Notes: a model not told the origin generated them from the letters alone. Numbered from the stretch's first letter, positions 1 to 7,996 are shown. The stretch: DNA of 64,000 nucleotides from Limisphaerales bacterium (GCA_009773355.1 WRPG01000001.1:206529-270528); one strand, 5' to 3'. A program made the numbers and translations.

Positions 1-976
1 CCTCGCCGCTGCGCTCACCAGCGGCGACCCGCTTGTCCAAGCCCAGCTCGCCCACCACGCCGGCCTTGATGCCAGTGGCTTCTCCGCGCTGAACACCGCG
101 TTCATCGCCGACGGCGCGTTCATCGCCCTCGCGCCGAACGCCGTTGCTGCGGAGCCGGTTCACCTGCTCTTCGTCAGCGCGCCCGGCGACGTGGCAAACA
201 CCGCACAGCCGCGCAACCTCATCGTCGCCGGCGCGAACAGCTCGGCGAAGGTCGTGGAGCACTTCGTCAGCCTCGGCGGTGCGGCGCACTTCACCAATGC
301 CGTTACGGAAGTCGTAGTCGGCGAGGGCGCGAACCTTGAGCACGCGAAGTTTCAGGAGGAGAATCTCGAGGCGTTTCACATCGCCACCGTGCAGGCCACG
401 CTGGCGCGTGACAGCCGGTTTCTCTCGCACAGCATCAGCACCGGCGCGCGGCTGGCGCGGCACAACATCAACCTCGTCATGATCGATCAGGGCGTGGACT
501 GCGTGATGAACGGCCTCTACGCCGTCGGCGGCAAACAGCTAGTGGACCACCACACCGTCGCCGACCACGCGCAGCCGCACTGCGGGAGCCACGAGTTTTA
601 CCATGGCATTCTCGGCGGCAGCTCGCGCGGGGTGTTCAACGGCAAAATCTTCGTCCGCAAGGACGCGCAGAAGACCGACGCCAAGCAGACCAGCCGCAAC
701 CTCCTCCTCACCGACACGGCAATAGTGGACACCAAGCCACAGCTCGAAATCCTCGCCGACGACGTGAAATGCACGCACGGCGCGACCGTGGGCCAGCTCA
801 ACGACGAAGCGCTGTTTTACTGCCGCACGCGCGGCATCGCCGAAGTGAACGCGCGCCGCCTGCTCACCCACGCCTTCGCCAGCGAAATCGTGAACCGCAT
901 CACCGTCGAGCCGGTGCGCGAGCACTTGGAGCAGGTGCTCTGGGCGCGGCTGGAGGAGTTGATTGAGAAGAAGTGA
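1..976 (+). CDS. sufD: Fe-S cluster assembly protein SufD, 5' truncated by window edge
   Basis: The reading frame is open from base 2 and enters from outside the window, leaving about 324 residues. SufD is the scaffold partner of SufB in the SufBC2D complex that assembles iron-sulfur clusters in the cytoplasm. The visible part has the right-handed beta-helix style of the family followed by the conserved C-terminal section, including GSHEFYHGILGGSSRGVFNG, then VRKDAQKTDAKQTSRNLLL and the CTHGATVGQLNDEALFY block. The last of these contains the Cys and His positions typical of SufB/SufD. The downstream genes sufU, sufT and sufS support SufD over SufB, and the NLLLTDTA context fits either paralogue's C-terminus. 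The sufB and sufC genes are presumably to the left. Confidence 0.93.
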   Translation, partial: LAAALTSGDPLVQAQLAHHAGLDASGFSALNTAFIADGAFIALAPNAVAAEPVHLLFVSAPGDVANTAQPRNLIVAGANSSAKVVEHFVSLGGAAHFTNAVTEVVVGEGANLEHAKFQEENLEAFHIATVQATLARDSRFLSHSISTGARLARHNINLVMIDQGVDCVMNGLYAVGGKQLVDHHTVADHAQPHCGSHEFYHGILGGSSRGVFNGKIFVRKDAQKTDAKQTSRNLLLTDTAIVDTKPQLEILADDVKCTHGATVGQLNDEALFYCRTRGIAEVNARRLLTHAFASEIVNRITVEPVREHLEQVLWARLEELIEKK

Positions 977-1025
977 CGGCCGGCGGAGTGTCCAATGTCC
1001 AATTCCAAACCCCAAAAGAACGCCC

Positions 1026-1565
1026 ATGAATAGCAAACCTACAGCAGAAGAAAACGGTCGGTTCCGCGGGCGGCTGGTGCTTGCATTCGCTTGGTTGACA
1101 CTTGCGCTCAGCGGCGGCTGCGTGGGTGGCGGTCCGGCTTACGAACTCAAATGCGAAGTTCGCCGCACGCTCTCCCAACCGATTCCGTTCAATGGCAACC
1201 TCGAAGCTGTGACACAACACAGCATGGCTGGTCATCACCTCCAAACAGTGAAGCGACAAGTTCAAGGGGATTATGCCGTCCTTGAACACGGCGGCCTGAT
1301 TTACGAGGGCACTCGTCGGGCCATCGTTATCAAACCTGCCGGTGAGCCCGCACAGGTTTTTGTCCTGCCGATTCCCTTCATGCCGAAGAATTCAGACTGG
1401 TCTGAATGGCGGAAGCCAGATTACGCCGACGCGACACCTGCGCCTGACTTGCGCTTTATGCATGAGGGACGACCAAAGACGGACATTCTCCCGGTTCCTG
1501 CCAACTTCTTTGAGATGCGCTTCAAGCTGCATCTTTGGGATTCTCGTCCGAACGCCCCACAGTAA
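1026..1565 (+). CDS. putative lipoprotein of unknown function
   Basis: This 179-residue protein is not recognised. I chose the ATG at 1026 because it places a short basic N-terminus directly before a hydrophobic stretch (LVLAFAWLTLALSGGC). That stretch ends in a lipobox-like LSGGC, so the protein is probably exported and lipid-anchored. An upstream in-frame ATG at 963 would overlap the end of sufD and spoil the signal peptide. The mature part is mixed alpha/beta and ends in an aromatic, Pro-rich tail. It lies between sufD and a ceramidase-like gene and is probably not part of the SUF machinery. Confidence 0.6.
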   Translation: MNSKPTAEENGRFRGRLVLAFAWLTLALSGGCVGGGPAYELKCEVRRTLSQPIPFNGNLEAVTQHSMAGHHLQTVKRQVQGDYAVLEHGGLIYEGTRRAIVIKPAGEPAQVFVLPIPFMPKNSDWSEWRKPDYADATPAPDLRFMHEGRPKTDILPVPANFFEMRFKLHLWDSRPNAPQ

Positions 1566-1582
1566 CCTTGACGTTCCGCTCA

Positions 1583-3094
1583 ATGAAACCCGCTCTGTCC
1601 GTCCTGTTCGCCCTGCTACTGTCGCTCCTTGCGTCCGCGCCTGCCTATGCCGCCCAACTCCTCGCTGGCGTCGCGAAGGTGGACATCACAGACCGCGCGG
1701 CGGGGCCGGTCAACGACCCTTCCTACGTGAAAGCGCTCGTGCTCAAGGACGGCGCCACCACCGTCGTGCTCGTCACGGTGGACGCGGTGGCCATCGGCGG
1801 CATCGGGCGGATTGGGAATGATTACCTCGGGAAGGTGCGCGCGGAGTTGCAGCGGGAGCTGGGCATCCCGCCTGCGAGCGTGCTCGTCAACGCCAGCCAT
1901 TGCCACAGCGTCGTGCGGCGCGACACGGACGCGCTCACGGTGCAGGCCGTGAAGGAGGCGGCGAAGAATCTCGTGCCCGTGCGCACCGGGGCCGGGCGGG
2001 GACGCGAGGACCGCATCATGGAGAACCGCCGCCTCAAGCTGAAGGACGGCAGCGAACTGGACCTCCGCCGCGCCTACGCGACGCCGCGCGACGAGGACGT
2101 GGCCAGCGTCGGCCCCGTGGACGCGGAGATTGGTCTGCTGCGGCTCGACCGCACGGATGGCCGGCCCTTCGCGCTGGTCTACAACTTCGCGTGTCATCCC
2201 ATCCACGGCGTGCCGGCGGGCGGGAACACGGCGGATTTCCCCGGCTTCGCGTCGAAGGTCATCGAGGAGAATTTCGGCGAGGGCGTGATGGCGTTCTTCG
2301 TGCAGGGCTGCGCGGGCGACATCAACCCGTCGCTCTACAAGGCCACGCAGCACCCGCACGACGCGGAGGCTTACGGAAACCTGCTCGGCCTGAGCGCGCT
2401 GCGGGCGGCGCGCGGCATCAAGACGGGCGAGGCCAGCCCGTTGCGCGTCGTGCGCGAGACGGTGTCGCTGCCGCGCGCGGCGGACTATGAGCAGCGCATC
2501 GCGGCCATCGAGAGCGAGCAGGCGCGGCTGTTGAAGTCGTTTCGCGGCACGAGCCTGAACTTCAAGGCGTTCCTCCCGCTGTTCCTCCAACAAAAACTTT
2601 CGCCGGATTTCCCCGCGTATCCAAACTATGGCTACCTCCACGAGAAGGCGCAGGGCCGCGATGCCTTGGCTAAGCTCGACGCCGAGAACCGCGCGAACGT
2701 CGAGGCCTACCTGCGAAACATCCAGGCGATGGAGCGGCTCACGCACTTGCAGGTGAACGTCGCGCTGCTCAAGCGCCACCACGCCGAGGCCATCGCGGCG
2801 GGCACGCCGACGCTTGACGTCGAGATGTCCGGCCTGCGCGTCGGCGAGTTCGTGATGGTGACGTTCCCCGGCGAGCTGACGGTGGAGCTGGGGCTTGCCG
2901 TGAAGAAGCGCGCGCCGGGCAAGTTCAGCTTCGTGGCCGGCTACACCAACGGCTACCTCTTCTACCTGCCCACCGAGGCGCAGCGGAAGAACCCCGGCTA
3001 CGCGCAGGAAGATTGCGACTGCCTCGTGGCCCCGGAGTGGCGGAAGATTTTTGACGAGCGGACGGATGCGGTGCTGAAGCGGTTGAACCAGTAG
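1583..3094 (+). CDS. exported neutral/alkaline ceramidase-like hydrolase
   Basis: This 503-residue protein begins with a clear Sec signal peptide (MKPALSVLFALLLSLLASAPAYA). I therefore place the start at the ATG at 1583 and not at the longer in-frame ATG at 1535. The body resembles the N-terminal domain of neutral/alkaline non-lysosomal ceramidases, which is widespread in Verrucomicrobiota and Planctomycetota. It shows GVAKVDIT at the start, NASHCHS where the family has NASHTHSG, YNFACHPIHG and GCAGDINP. The His residues in these motifs would be the zinc ligands. The substrate is unknown, since many bacterial members are not proven ceramidases. The TAG stop is the first three bases of a REP palindrome. 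Confidence 0.8.
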   Translation: MKPALSVLFALLLSLLASAPAYAAQLLAGVAKVDITDRAAGPVNDPSYVKALVLKDGATTVVLVTVDAVAIGGIGRIGNDYLGKVRAELQRELGIPPASVLVNASHCHSVVRRDTDALTVQAVKEAAKNLVPVRTGAGRGREDRIMENRRLKLKDGSELDLRRAYATPRDEDVASVGPVDAEIGLLRLDRTDGRPFALVYNFACHPIHGVPAGGNTADFPGFASKVIEENFGEGVMAFFVQGCAGDINPSLYKATQHPHDAEAYGNLLGLSALRAARGIKTGEASPLRVVRETVSLPRAADYEQRIAAIESEQARLLKSFRGTSLNFKAFLPLFLQQKLSPDFPAYPNYGYLHEKAQGRDALAKLDAENRANVEAYLRNIQAMERLTHLQVNVALLKRHHAEAIAAGTPTLDVEMSGLRVGEFVMVTFPGELTVELGLAVKKRAPGKFSFVAGYTNGYLFYLPTEAQRKNPGYAQEDCDCLVAPEWRKIFDERTDAVLKRLNQ

Positions 3095-3210
3095 CTCGAC
3101 ATTCCAATGTCGAGACTCCGACACCCGCCATCACGACAGAACGACGGAGTCTGAAATTGAACGCGAAGTAACTTAGAATGACCAAGACTCGACATTGGAA
3201 TGTCGAGCTA
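3092..3210. repeat. REP/BIME-like palindrome pair upstream of RAYT
   Basis: Two copies of a 23-nt element lie in opposite orientation, at 3092-3114 and 3188-3210. Each consists of TAG plus the hairpin CTCGACATT-cc-AATGTCGAG (perfect 9-bp stem, 2-nt loop). Between them lies a second inverted pair, GACTCCG near 3114-3120 and CGGAGTC near 3147-3153. The first copy supplies the stop codon of the preceding gene. Identical copies flank the other end of the adjacent transposase gene, which is the expected arrangement for a REP element mobilised by a RAYT. Confidence 0.9.
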
Positions 3211-3219
3211 CGGTGACCG

Positions 3220-4008
3220 ATGAAGAAACTCTCGCTGCCTAAGAGCATTCCCGCACGCCCCACCTTCCGTGGGGTTGATGTGGAGGAACTGTGGCTGGTG
3301 CCGGGGTATCGGCGGAACTTGCCGCACTTGCGCGTCGAGGGTGCGACTTACTTCGTGACCTTTCGACTCGCGGACTCCATCCCCGAGTCCGTCGCGAAGC
3401 AGTGGCATGAGGAGCGGGACTTCTGGTTGCGGGTGCATGGCGTGGACCCGGCGTGGGCGGAGTTCGACCCAAAGCGTTGGAGCGATGCCTACCAGGCCAT
3501 CTCCATCGGCGAACGCCGGGCCTTCGAGCGCGAGCAGCAACGGCAGTTCTTGGTCGAGTTGGACAAGTGTCACGGCAGTTGCCTGCTAGCGCAAGCCCAC
3601 GGCATCGTCGCGCAGGCGTTGGAGTTCTTCCACGGCCAGCGCGTTTGGGTGGGCGACTACGTCGTGATGCCCAATCATGTCCACGTGTTGGCGCAGCCGT
3701 TTCCCGGCGTGCAACTCGAAGAGTGGCTGTATTCGGTCAAACGCTTCACGAGCACGGAGATGGGCAAGGACGCCGGACTGAACGCACACGCACTGATGCG
3801 TCAGGGACATCTGTGGCAGACAGAGTCCTTCGACCGCATCTTGCGCGGCGTCGAGGAACTGGCGCGCACGCGACGATACATTGCGAACAACCCGGAAAAG
3901 CTGCGGCCCGGCACGTTTGCCCTGAAGCAAGCAGACTGGCTCGACGAGTATGCGCCGCCCGCTGGTAGCTCGACATTCCAATGTCGAGTCGAGGAGCAAC
4001 CAGCATGA
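3220..4008 (+). CDS. REP-associated tyrosine transposase (RAYT, Y1_Tnp family)
   Basis: This 262-residue single-domain HUH endonuclease of the IS200/IS605 (TnpA-REP) superfamily binds and nicks single-stranded REP hairpins. Seen in the sequence: the YFVTFRL start of the Y1 fold near residues 44-50, the HUH motif as HVH at 153-155 (within VVMPNHVHVL), and a candidate catalytic Tyr at about 220 in RRYIANNP. W199 and the following residues (LWQTESFDRIL) match the conserved block of the family. It is bracketed by four 23-nt palindromes. The third copy lies inside its 3' end and encodes the tail GSSTFQCR. The module sits inside the SUF locus, which points to past insertion. Confidence 0.92.
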   Translation: MKKLSLPKSIPARPTFRGVDVEELWLVPGYRRNLPHLRVEGATYFVTFRLADSIPESVAKQWHEERDFWLRVHGVDPAWAEFDPKRWSDAYQAISIGERRAFEREQQRQFLVELDKCHGSCLLAQAHGIVAQALEFFHGQRVWVGDYVVMPNHVHVLAQPFPGVQLEEWLYSVKRFTSTEMGKDAGLNAHALMRQGHLWQTESFDRILRGVEELARTRRYIANNPEKLRPGTFALKQADWLDEYAPPAGSSTFQCRVEEQPA

Positions 4009-4060
4009 AACAGCCTCGCCGCTTACGACAACGGGTTCTCGACATTGGAATGTCGAGCTA
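3966..4060. repeat. REP/BIME-like palindrome pair downstream of RAYT
   Basis: A second inverted pair of the same 23-nt element lies at 3966-3988 and 4038-4060, identical in sequence to the upstream pair. The 3966 copy overlaps the last codons of the transposase gene. The spacer (3989-4037) differs from that of the upstream pair, so only the palindromes and their head-to-head arrangement are conserved. The second copy ends 57 bases before sufU. Confidence 0.9.
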
Positions 4061-4117
4061 CGTGGGCGGCCAGATTTCATTCGCGCTGCGCCACCCGGCA
4101 TTCAACACTTTCCCGCC

Positions 4118-4573
4118 ATGAACGACGACCTCAACGACCTCTACCAAGAAGTCATCCTGGAGCACGCGAAAAGCCCGCGGAACTTCAAGGTGCTGCCCGA
4201 CGCCAACCGCGTCGCCCACGGCACCAATCCGCTGTGCGGCGACAACTACACCGTCTATCTCGTCATGGACGGCGATGTGGTGCGGGACGCGAGCTTCCAA
4301 GGCTCCGGCTGCGCCATCTCGAAGGCGTCGGCGTCGCTGCTCACCAGCACCATCAAGGGCAAGACGCGCGCGGACGTGGAGGCGCTTTTCGGCAAGGTGC
4401 ATGACATGGTCACCACCGGCCACGCGGACGACAGCATGGGCAAGCTCGCGGCGTTCGCGGGCGTGCACAAGTTCCCGGCGCGCGTGAAGTGCGCCATCCT
4501 CTCCTGGCACGCGGCCAAGGCGGCGGTGGCCGGCGGCGGGACGGTGAGCACGGAAGGCGAAGAAAATGCCTGA
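4118..4573 (+). CDS. sufU: iron-sulfur cluster assembly protein SufU
   Basis: This 151-residue IscU/NifU-N-fold protein acts with SufS. In SufU-type systems it is a zinc protein that accepts persulfide sulfur from SufS. The three cysteine ligands are visible as C40 (NPLCGDN, with Asp42), C65 (GSGCAIS) and C125 (VKCAILSWHA). The insertion between the second and third cysteines is typical of SufU as opposed to IscU. The ATG at 4118 was chosen because it starts the conserved MNDDLNDLYQEVILEHAKSP helix. Upstream in-frame sequence translates the REP palindromes. The stop overlaps the next start by 8 bases. Confidence 0.93.
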   Translation: MNDDLNDLYQEVILEHAKSPRNFKVLPDANRVAHGTNPLCGDNYTVYLVMDGDVVRDASFQGSGCAISKASASLLTSTIKGKTRADVEALFGKVHDMVTTGHADDSMGKLAAFAGVHKFPARVKCAILSWHAAKAAVAGGGTVSTEGEENA

Positions 4574-4997
4574 TTCCACAGCAATCAGCTCGGCGCAACA
4601 GGAGCACGAAGCGAAATTCGTTCGGGCCTTTGTATTGCCAGAGAAGCAGGAGCGATGGTTGATGATGCTGGCGAAACCAAAGCGAAGAAGCGACATCACT
4701 CACTCATTGGCTCATTCACGAGACCTTGATGAAAGCTGGGCCATTCCGATTCAATCGGCTGAACAAACTGCGGCGGGAGTTTCCAGACTGCTTGCCACGA
4801 AAGGAGCGCCAAAGTTGTGCCATTTGATTTCGGAGTCCAGCGAGTTGGATGGACGTGAGATGGGTTTGGAAGAAGCCATTGATGCGGTGCTTGGCATGGG
4901 TTTGGGCACAGTCGTTTCCTGCATTCCTGGACGGCTTGTCTATTACGAAGCTGAATTCCGAACACGATTCCTTTTGGAACGAAACCAGCCAGTTTGA
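4566..4997 (+). CDS. conserved-looking hypothetical protein coupled to sufU
   Basis: This 143-residue protein of unknown function has an ATG overlapping the sufU stop (ATGCCTGA), so it is probably translationally coupled. It ends three bases before sufT starts. The N-terminus contains FVLPEKQERWLMMLAKPKRR, followed by an acidic and aliphatic alpha/beta region (EEAIDAVLGMGLGTVVSCIPGRLVYYEAEFRTRFLLER). There is no signal peptide or membrane segment. Codon use is visibly less GC-rich than in sufU and sufT, suggesting a later acquisition. It could be an immunity-type or housekeeping stress protein; nothing in the sequence decides this. Confidence 0.65.
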   Translation: MPDSTAISSAQQEHEAKFVRAFVLPEKQERWLMMLAKPKRRSDITHSLAHSRDLDESWAIPIQSAEQTAAGVSRLLATKGAPKLCHLISESSELDGREMGLEEAIDAVLGMGLGTVVSCIPGRLVYYEAEFRTRFLLERNQPV

Positions 4998-5000
4998 TTT

Positions 5001-5564
5001 ATGCACTCCTACGAAACCGTCACCCTCACCCGCGACGTGGATGCCACGCGCATTCCGTCCGGCGAGAAGGGTTTTATCCCCAAGGGCACCGAGGTCACCA
5101 TCACGCAGGTGCTGGGCGGCGCTTACACCGTGCAATTCATCGGCGGCCTCGCGCGCATCGAGGGCAAGGACGCCGATGCGCTCGGCAAGGTGCCCGTGGC
5201 CGCTCCGGTGCCCAGCACCACGCCCGCGCCCGCCGGGCCGGTCACGAAGGAGGCGCTCGTCGAGCAGGTCTGGACCGCGCTCCGCACCTGTTACGACCCG
5301 GAAATCCCCGTCAACATCGCCGACCTCGGCCTCATCTATAACTGCGACCTCACCGAGCTGGGCACCAACAGCTACAAGGTGGACGTGAAGATGACGCTCA
5401 CCGCGCCCGGATGCGGCATGGGCCCGGTGCTCGTGCAGGACGTGCAGAACAAGCTCCTCTGCCTCGAAGGCATTGACGACGTGAACGTGGAGCTGGTCTG
5501 GGATCCGCCGTGGAACCAGGGGATGATGACCGAGGCGGCCAAGCTTCAGCTCGGACTCATGTAG
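5001..5564 (+). CDS. sufT: SufT-type Fe-S assembly protein (DUF59/MIP18 domain)
   Basis: This 187-residue protein has a small beta-rich N-terminal domain (residues 1-60, YETVTLTRDVDATRIPSGEKG), a Pro/Ala linker, and a C-terminal MIP18/DUF59 domain from about residue 80. The second domain carries DPEIPVNIADLGLIYNCDL and the conserved cysteine in LTAPGCGMGP. This two-part architecture is that of SufT, an accessory factor in Fe-S cluster maturation or carrier function. It lies between sufU and sufS on the same strand, with a 3-base gap to the preceding gene. Confidence 0.93.
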   Translation: MHSYETVTLTRDVDATRIPSGEKGFIPKGTEVTITQVLGGAYTVQFIGGLARIEGKDADALGKVPVAAPVPSTTPAPAGPVTKEALVEQVWTALRTCYDPEIPVNIADLGLIYNCDLTELGTNSYKVDVKMTLTAPGCGMGPVLVQDVQNKLLCLEGIDDVNVELVWDPPWNQGMMTEAAKLQLGLM

Positions 5565-5601
5565 CAGCCGACGTGAGGAGGCTCTGGTTTTTTTATGAAG
5601 C

Positions 5602-5690
5602 AGGTGAGAAAGCGGGAAAGCGTGAAAGTGAGCCGAGTGCTCCCGATGCCGAACCCTCACCTGCCCGCTTTCCCACTTTCTCACTTTCCA
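5602..5690. repeat. word-repeat imperfect hairpin before sufS
   Basis: The left arm (5602-5632) is built from variants of GTGAGAAAGCGGGAAAG. The right arm (5656-5690) is built from its reverse complement (CCGCTTTCCCACTTTCTCAC). The arms can pair over about 30 bases with several mismatches. The element ends 6 bases before the sufS ATG. It may fold in the mRNA leader, and it belongs to the class of repeated-word hairpins seen elsewhere in the window. Confidence 0.65.
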
Positions 5691-5695
5691 CTCCG

Positions 5696-6931
5696 ATGAC
5701 TCCACCAACTCCCGACTGGCAGAAACTCCGCGCGGACTTCCCAATCCTCGACCAACAGGTCCACGGCCATCCGCTCGTTTACTTTGACAACGCCGCCACT
5801 TCGCAGAAGCCGCGCGCGGTGATTGACGCCCTCGTGCGCTACTACGAGCGCGACAACGCCAACGTCCACCGCGGCATCCACGAGTTGAGCAACCGCGCCA
5901 CCGCCGGCTACGAGGCCGCGCGCGTCCGCACCGCCAAGTATCTGAACGCCCGCGACCCGCACGAAATTGTCTTCACGCGCGGCACCACCGAGGGCATCAA
6001 CCTCGTCGCGCAGGCGTGGGGCAGCCAGTTCATCAAGGCCGGCGACGTCATCCTCGCCACCGAGATGGAGCACCACAGCGACATCGTCCCCTGGCAGCTC
6101 CTGGCCGCGCGCACCGGCGCGAAGCTCCGCTTCCTGCCCATCCGCGACGACGACCACACGCTCGACCTCGCGCGCCTCGACGAGTTCCTCACGCGCGACG
6201 TAAAGCTCTTCGCCATGGCGCACATCTCGAACGCCCTCGGCGTCGTGAACCCCGTCGCGGAACTCTGCGCCCGCGCGCGCCAGCTCGGCGCGGTCACGCT
6301 CGTGGATGGCGCGCAAAGCGCCGGCCACCTCCCCGTGGACGTGCAGGCCATCGGCTGCGACTTCTTCGCCTTCAGCGGCCACAAGATGTGCGGCCCCACC
6401 GGCAGCGGCGCGCTTTACGGTCGCCGGGAAGTCCTCGAAGCCACCCCGCCCTACATGGGCGGCGGCGAGATGATCTCCACCGTGGACTACGACCACAGCA
6501 CCTGGAACACCATCCCGCACAAGTTCGAGGCCGGCACGCCGGACATCTCCGCGCCCATCGGCCTGCACGCCGCGATGGATTACCTCGACGCCATCGGGCG
6601 GGAGAACATCTGGCGGCACGACCAGGAACTCGCGGAGCATTGCCACGACCGGCTCGCCTCGCTGAACGGCGTCCGGCTCTTCGGTCCCGCGAAGGGCCGC
6701 GCCGGTCTTGTGAGCTTCCTCCTGAACGACGTCCACGCGCACGACGTGGTGACCATCGCCGACCGCTACGGCGTGGCGTTGCGCGGCGGGCACCACTGCA
6801 CCCAGCCGTTGATGAAGAAACTCGGCGTCCCCTCCACCGCCCGCGCCAGCTTCTACTTCTACAACACCAAGGCCGAGGTGGACCGCTTCATCGAGGTGGT
6901 GAAGGAGATACAGAAGTTCTTCGGGGTGTGA
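5696..6931 (+). CDS. sufS: cysteine desulfurase SufS
   Basis: This 411-residue class V PLP enzyme removes sulfur from cysteine as an enzyme-bound persulfide and passes it to SufU. The Schiff-base lysine is K230 in FSGHKMCGPTGSGALYG. The catalytic cysteine is C368 in the short RGGHHCTQP loop, which is the group II (SufS) type. The N-terminal YFDNAATSQKP block and the VHRGIHELSNRAT block are standard for the family. The ATG at 5696 starts just before the conserved region. The upstream open frame only translates the repeat hairpin. It is the last gene of the SUF run. Confidence 0.96.
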   Translation: MTPPTPDWQKLRADFPILDQQVHGHPLVYFDNAATSQKPRAVIDALVRYYERDNANVHRGIHELSNRATAGYEAARVRTAKYLNARDPHEIVFTRGTTEGINLVAQAWGSQFIKAGDVILATEMEHHSDIVPWQLLAARTGAKLRFLPIRDDDHTLDLARLDEFLTRDVKLFAMAHISNALGVVNPVAELCARARQLGAVTLVDGAQSAGHLPVDVQAIGCDFFAFSGHKMCGPTGSGALYGRREVLEATPPYMGGGEMISTVDYDHSTWNTIPHKFEAGTPDISAPIGLHAAMDYLDAIGRENIWRHDQELAEHCHDRLASLNGVRLFGPAKGRAGLVSFLLNDVHAHDVVTIADRYGVALRGGHHCTQPLMKKLGVPSTARASFYFYNTKAEVDRFIEVVKEIQKFFGV

Positions 6932-7106
6932 CGGGCAAGTTCAGCCGCTTCATCCCAGAATCACTTTGGGGCAGCTTCGGGAACCGGCCCGACCGCTCCG
7001 CCTCGCCGGTCGCTGGTTCCGCATTCCAGCGCCCGCTCGCGGCGGGCATTCGAGCATGTCGAGCTTCTCCGGTCTCCGAACCCGCCGCGCCTCGCAACTC
7101 AGGTAG

Positions 7107-7204
7107 GCGTTTCCCTTAACCGGCTAGGCCGGACGGCTATTGCGATTCAGGGAGGCAACCTATGGCCGGTGACGCGGCAGGCCGCCTAGTCTCGTCGGCA
7201 TGAC
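7107..7204 (+). promoter_or_regulatory. conserved upstream element, copy A
   Basis: A stretch of about 95 bp is shared with 18036-18132. The core GGACGGCTATTGCGATTCAG is identical in both (here 7131-7150). It is followed by GGGAG-CAACC-ATGGCCGG with single differences. Both copies begin GCGTTTCCC and end at an ATGACA start. GGAGG stands 6 bases before an ATG at 7162 that opens a 13-codon reading frame. That frame ends in TGA overlapping the ATG at 7200 (ATGA). The element may be a promoter plus a leader peptide, or the remnant 5' end of a duplicated gene. Confidence 0.6.
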
Positions 7205-7760
7205 AACGAAGTGGACCGATCCGGCAAGGGGTGGCTGCGGAGTGACCGCCAGCGAACTGTTCAACGTGGTCCTGGTGTATGAAGACCAGTTTTGCGCGCA
7301 GCGCGGCCTGGCATTCTATCAAAACCTCATGGGCGAGCTGGGCATCGCGTGCGAGTTCAACCTCAGCGCCTGGAAGTCCGCCGTGCTGGCCCTGGCCCGG
7401 CTGGATGAGCTTACGCGGGAACAGGCGGCGGCGGCCGACCTCGTCATCGTCTGCTCACGGGGCAGTTCAGCGCCAGCGGACCAGATTCAGTCGTGGCATC
7501 AGCGCTGCGCGGACCTGAAAGATGGCAATGATTGCGCCTTGGTCGTGCTGGATGCCGAGGCCGGGGAAAACTCCAGGGCGGGGCGGCCGGACCAGTTTAT
7601 TTCCAACCCCGCGCACCGTCGCGGCACGGCCGGCTCTCCTGCGGCAACGGGGTGTGCCCGGGCCGACAGTCGGGCCTGGTTTGCGCCCCGGCAAGCCGCC
7701 CGCGCCTGGCAACCGAGGCAGGCTTGCTCAACGAGCGCCACGGCCTGCGCCGGAACCTGA
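7200..7760 (+). CDS. receiver-like hypothetical protein, possibly frameshifted
   Basis: This protein of up to 186 residues has an N-terminal 125 residues that look like a genuine alpha/beta domain. That part includes ELFNVVLVYEDQFCAQRGLA, LGIACEFNLSAWK, AAADLVIVCSRGS and DCALVVLDAEAGEN. It resembles small receiver-like proteins I associate with this phylum, in which acidic and Asp positions of true receivers are not kept. After about residue 135 the sequence becomes Arg/Ala-rich and low in hydrophobic pattern. A frameshift near 7600-7620, where DQFIS is followed by SNPAHRRG, is therefore likely. A GTG at 7242 is an alternative start. The first eight residues (MTTKWTDP) match the start of the small protein at 18128. 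Confidence 0.5.
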   Translation: MTTKWTDPARGGCGVTASELFNVVLVYEDQFCAQRGLAFYQNLMGELGIACEFNLSAWKSAVLALARLDELTREQAAAADLVIVCSRGSSAPADQIQSWHQRCADLKDGNDCALVVLDAEAGENSRAGRPDQFISNPAHRRGTAGSPAATGCARADSRAWFAPRQAARAWQPRQACSTSATACAGT

Positions 7761-7798
7761 TCCCATCGTCCGCTCGAAACCTTCACCCACTGCCCACC

Positions 7799-7996
7799 AT
7801 GAACGAAGTCTCAGCCATCCCGCTCGCCGACCTCGCCAACGCCTACGCCACCCGCTGGTCAGCGCAACGCCCGCCGCCGGAAAAGGGGTGGCCGGCCCAT
7901 CGCGCCGAGCTGCGCCGGACCCGCGAGGCCAACGAGGTGTTTCTCTGCCTCACGGAGTTCCTGCCAGATCATCCGCGCTGCGGAATCCATGAGTGA
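7799..7996 (+). CDS. small protein with ANEVFL...CGIHE C-terminus
   Basis: This 65-residue protein of unknown function has a C-terminal block (REANEVFLCLTEFLPDHPRCGIHE read in pieces: REANEVFL, PDHPRCGIHE) matching the 18128-18337 product (MEANEVFL, PDFSHCGINE). The shared pattern is ANEVFL-(x)-(x)-L/F-x(4)-P-D-x(3)-CGI-(H/N)-E at the very end of both proteins. Matching both sequence and end point in two unlinked loci argues that this frame is translated. It sits between a receiver-like gene and a CheY-like regulator. Confidence 0.6.
   Translation: MNEVSAIPLADLANAYATRWSAQRPPPEKGWPAHRAELRRTREANEVFLCLTEFLPDHPRCGIHE

Noticed and set aside
7522..7992. An alternative overlapping reading frame across the receiver-like gene and small ORF
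   Set aside because: It is rich in Pro/Arg without any pattern, and the ANEVFL frame is supported by similarity to the second locus.
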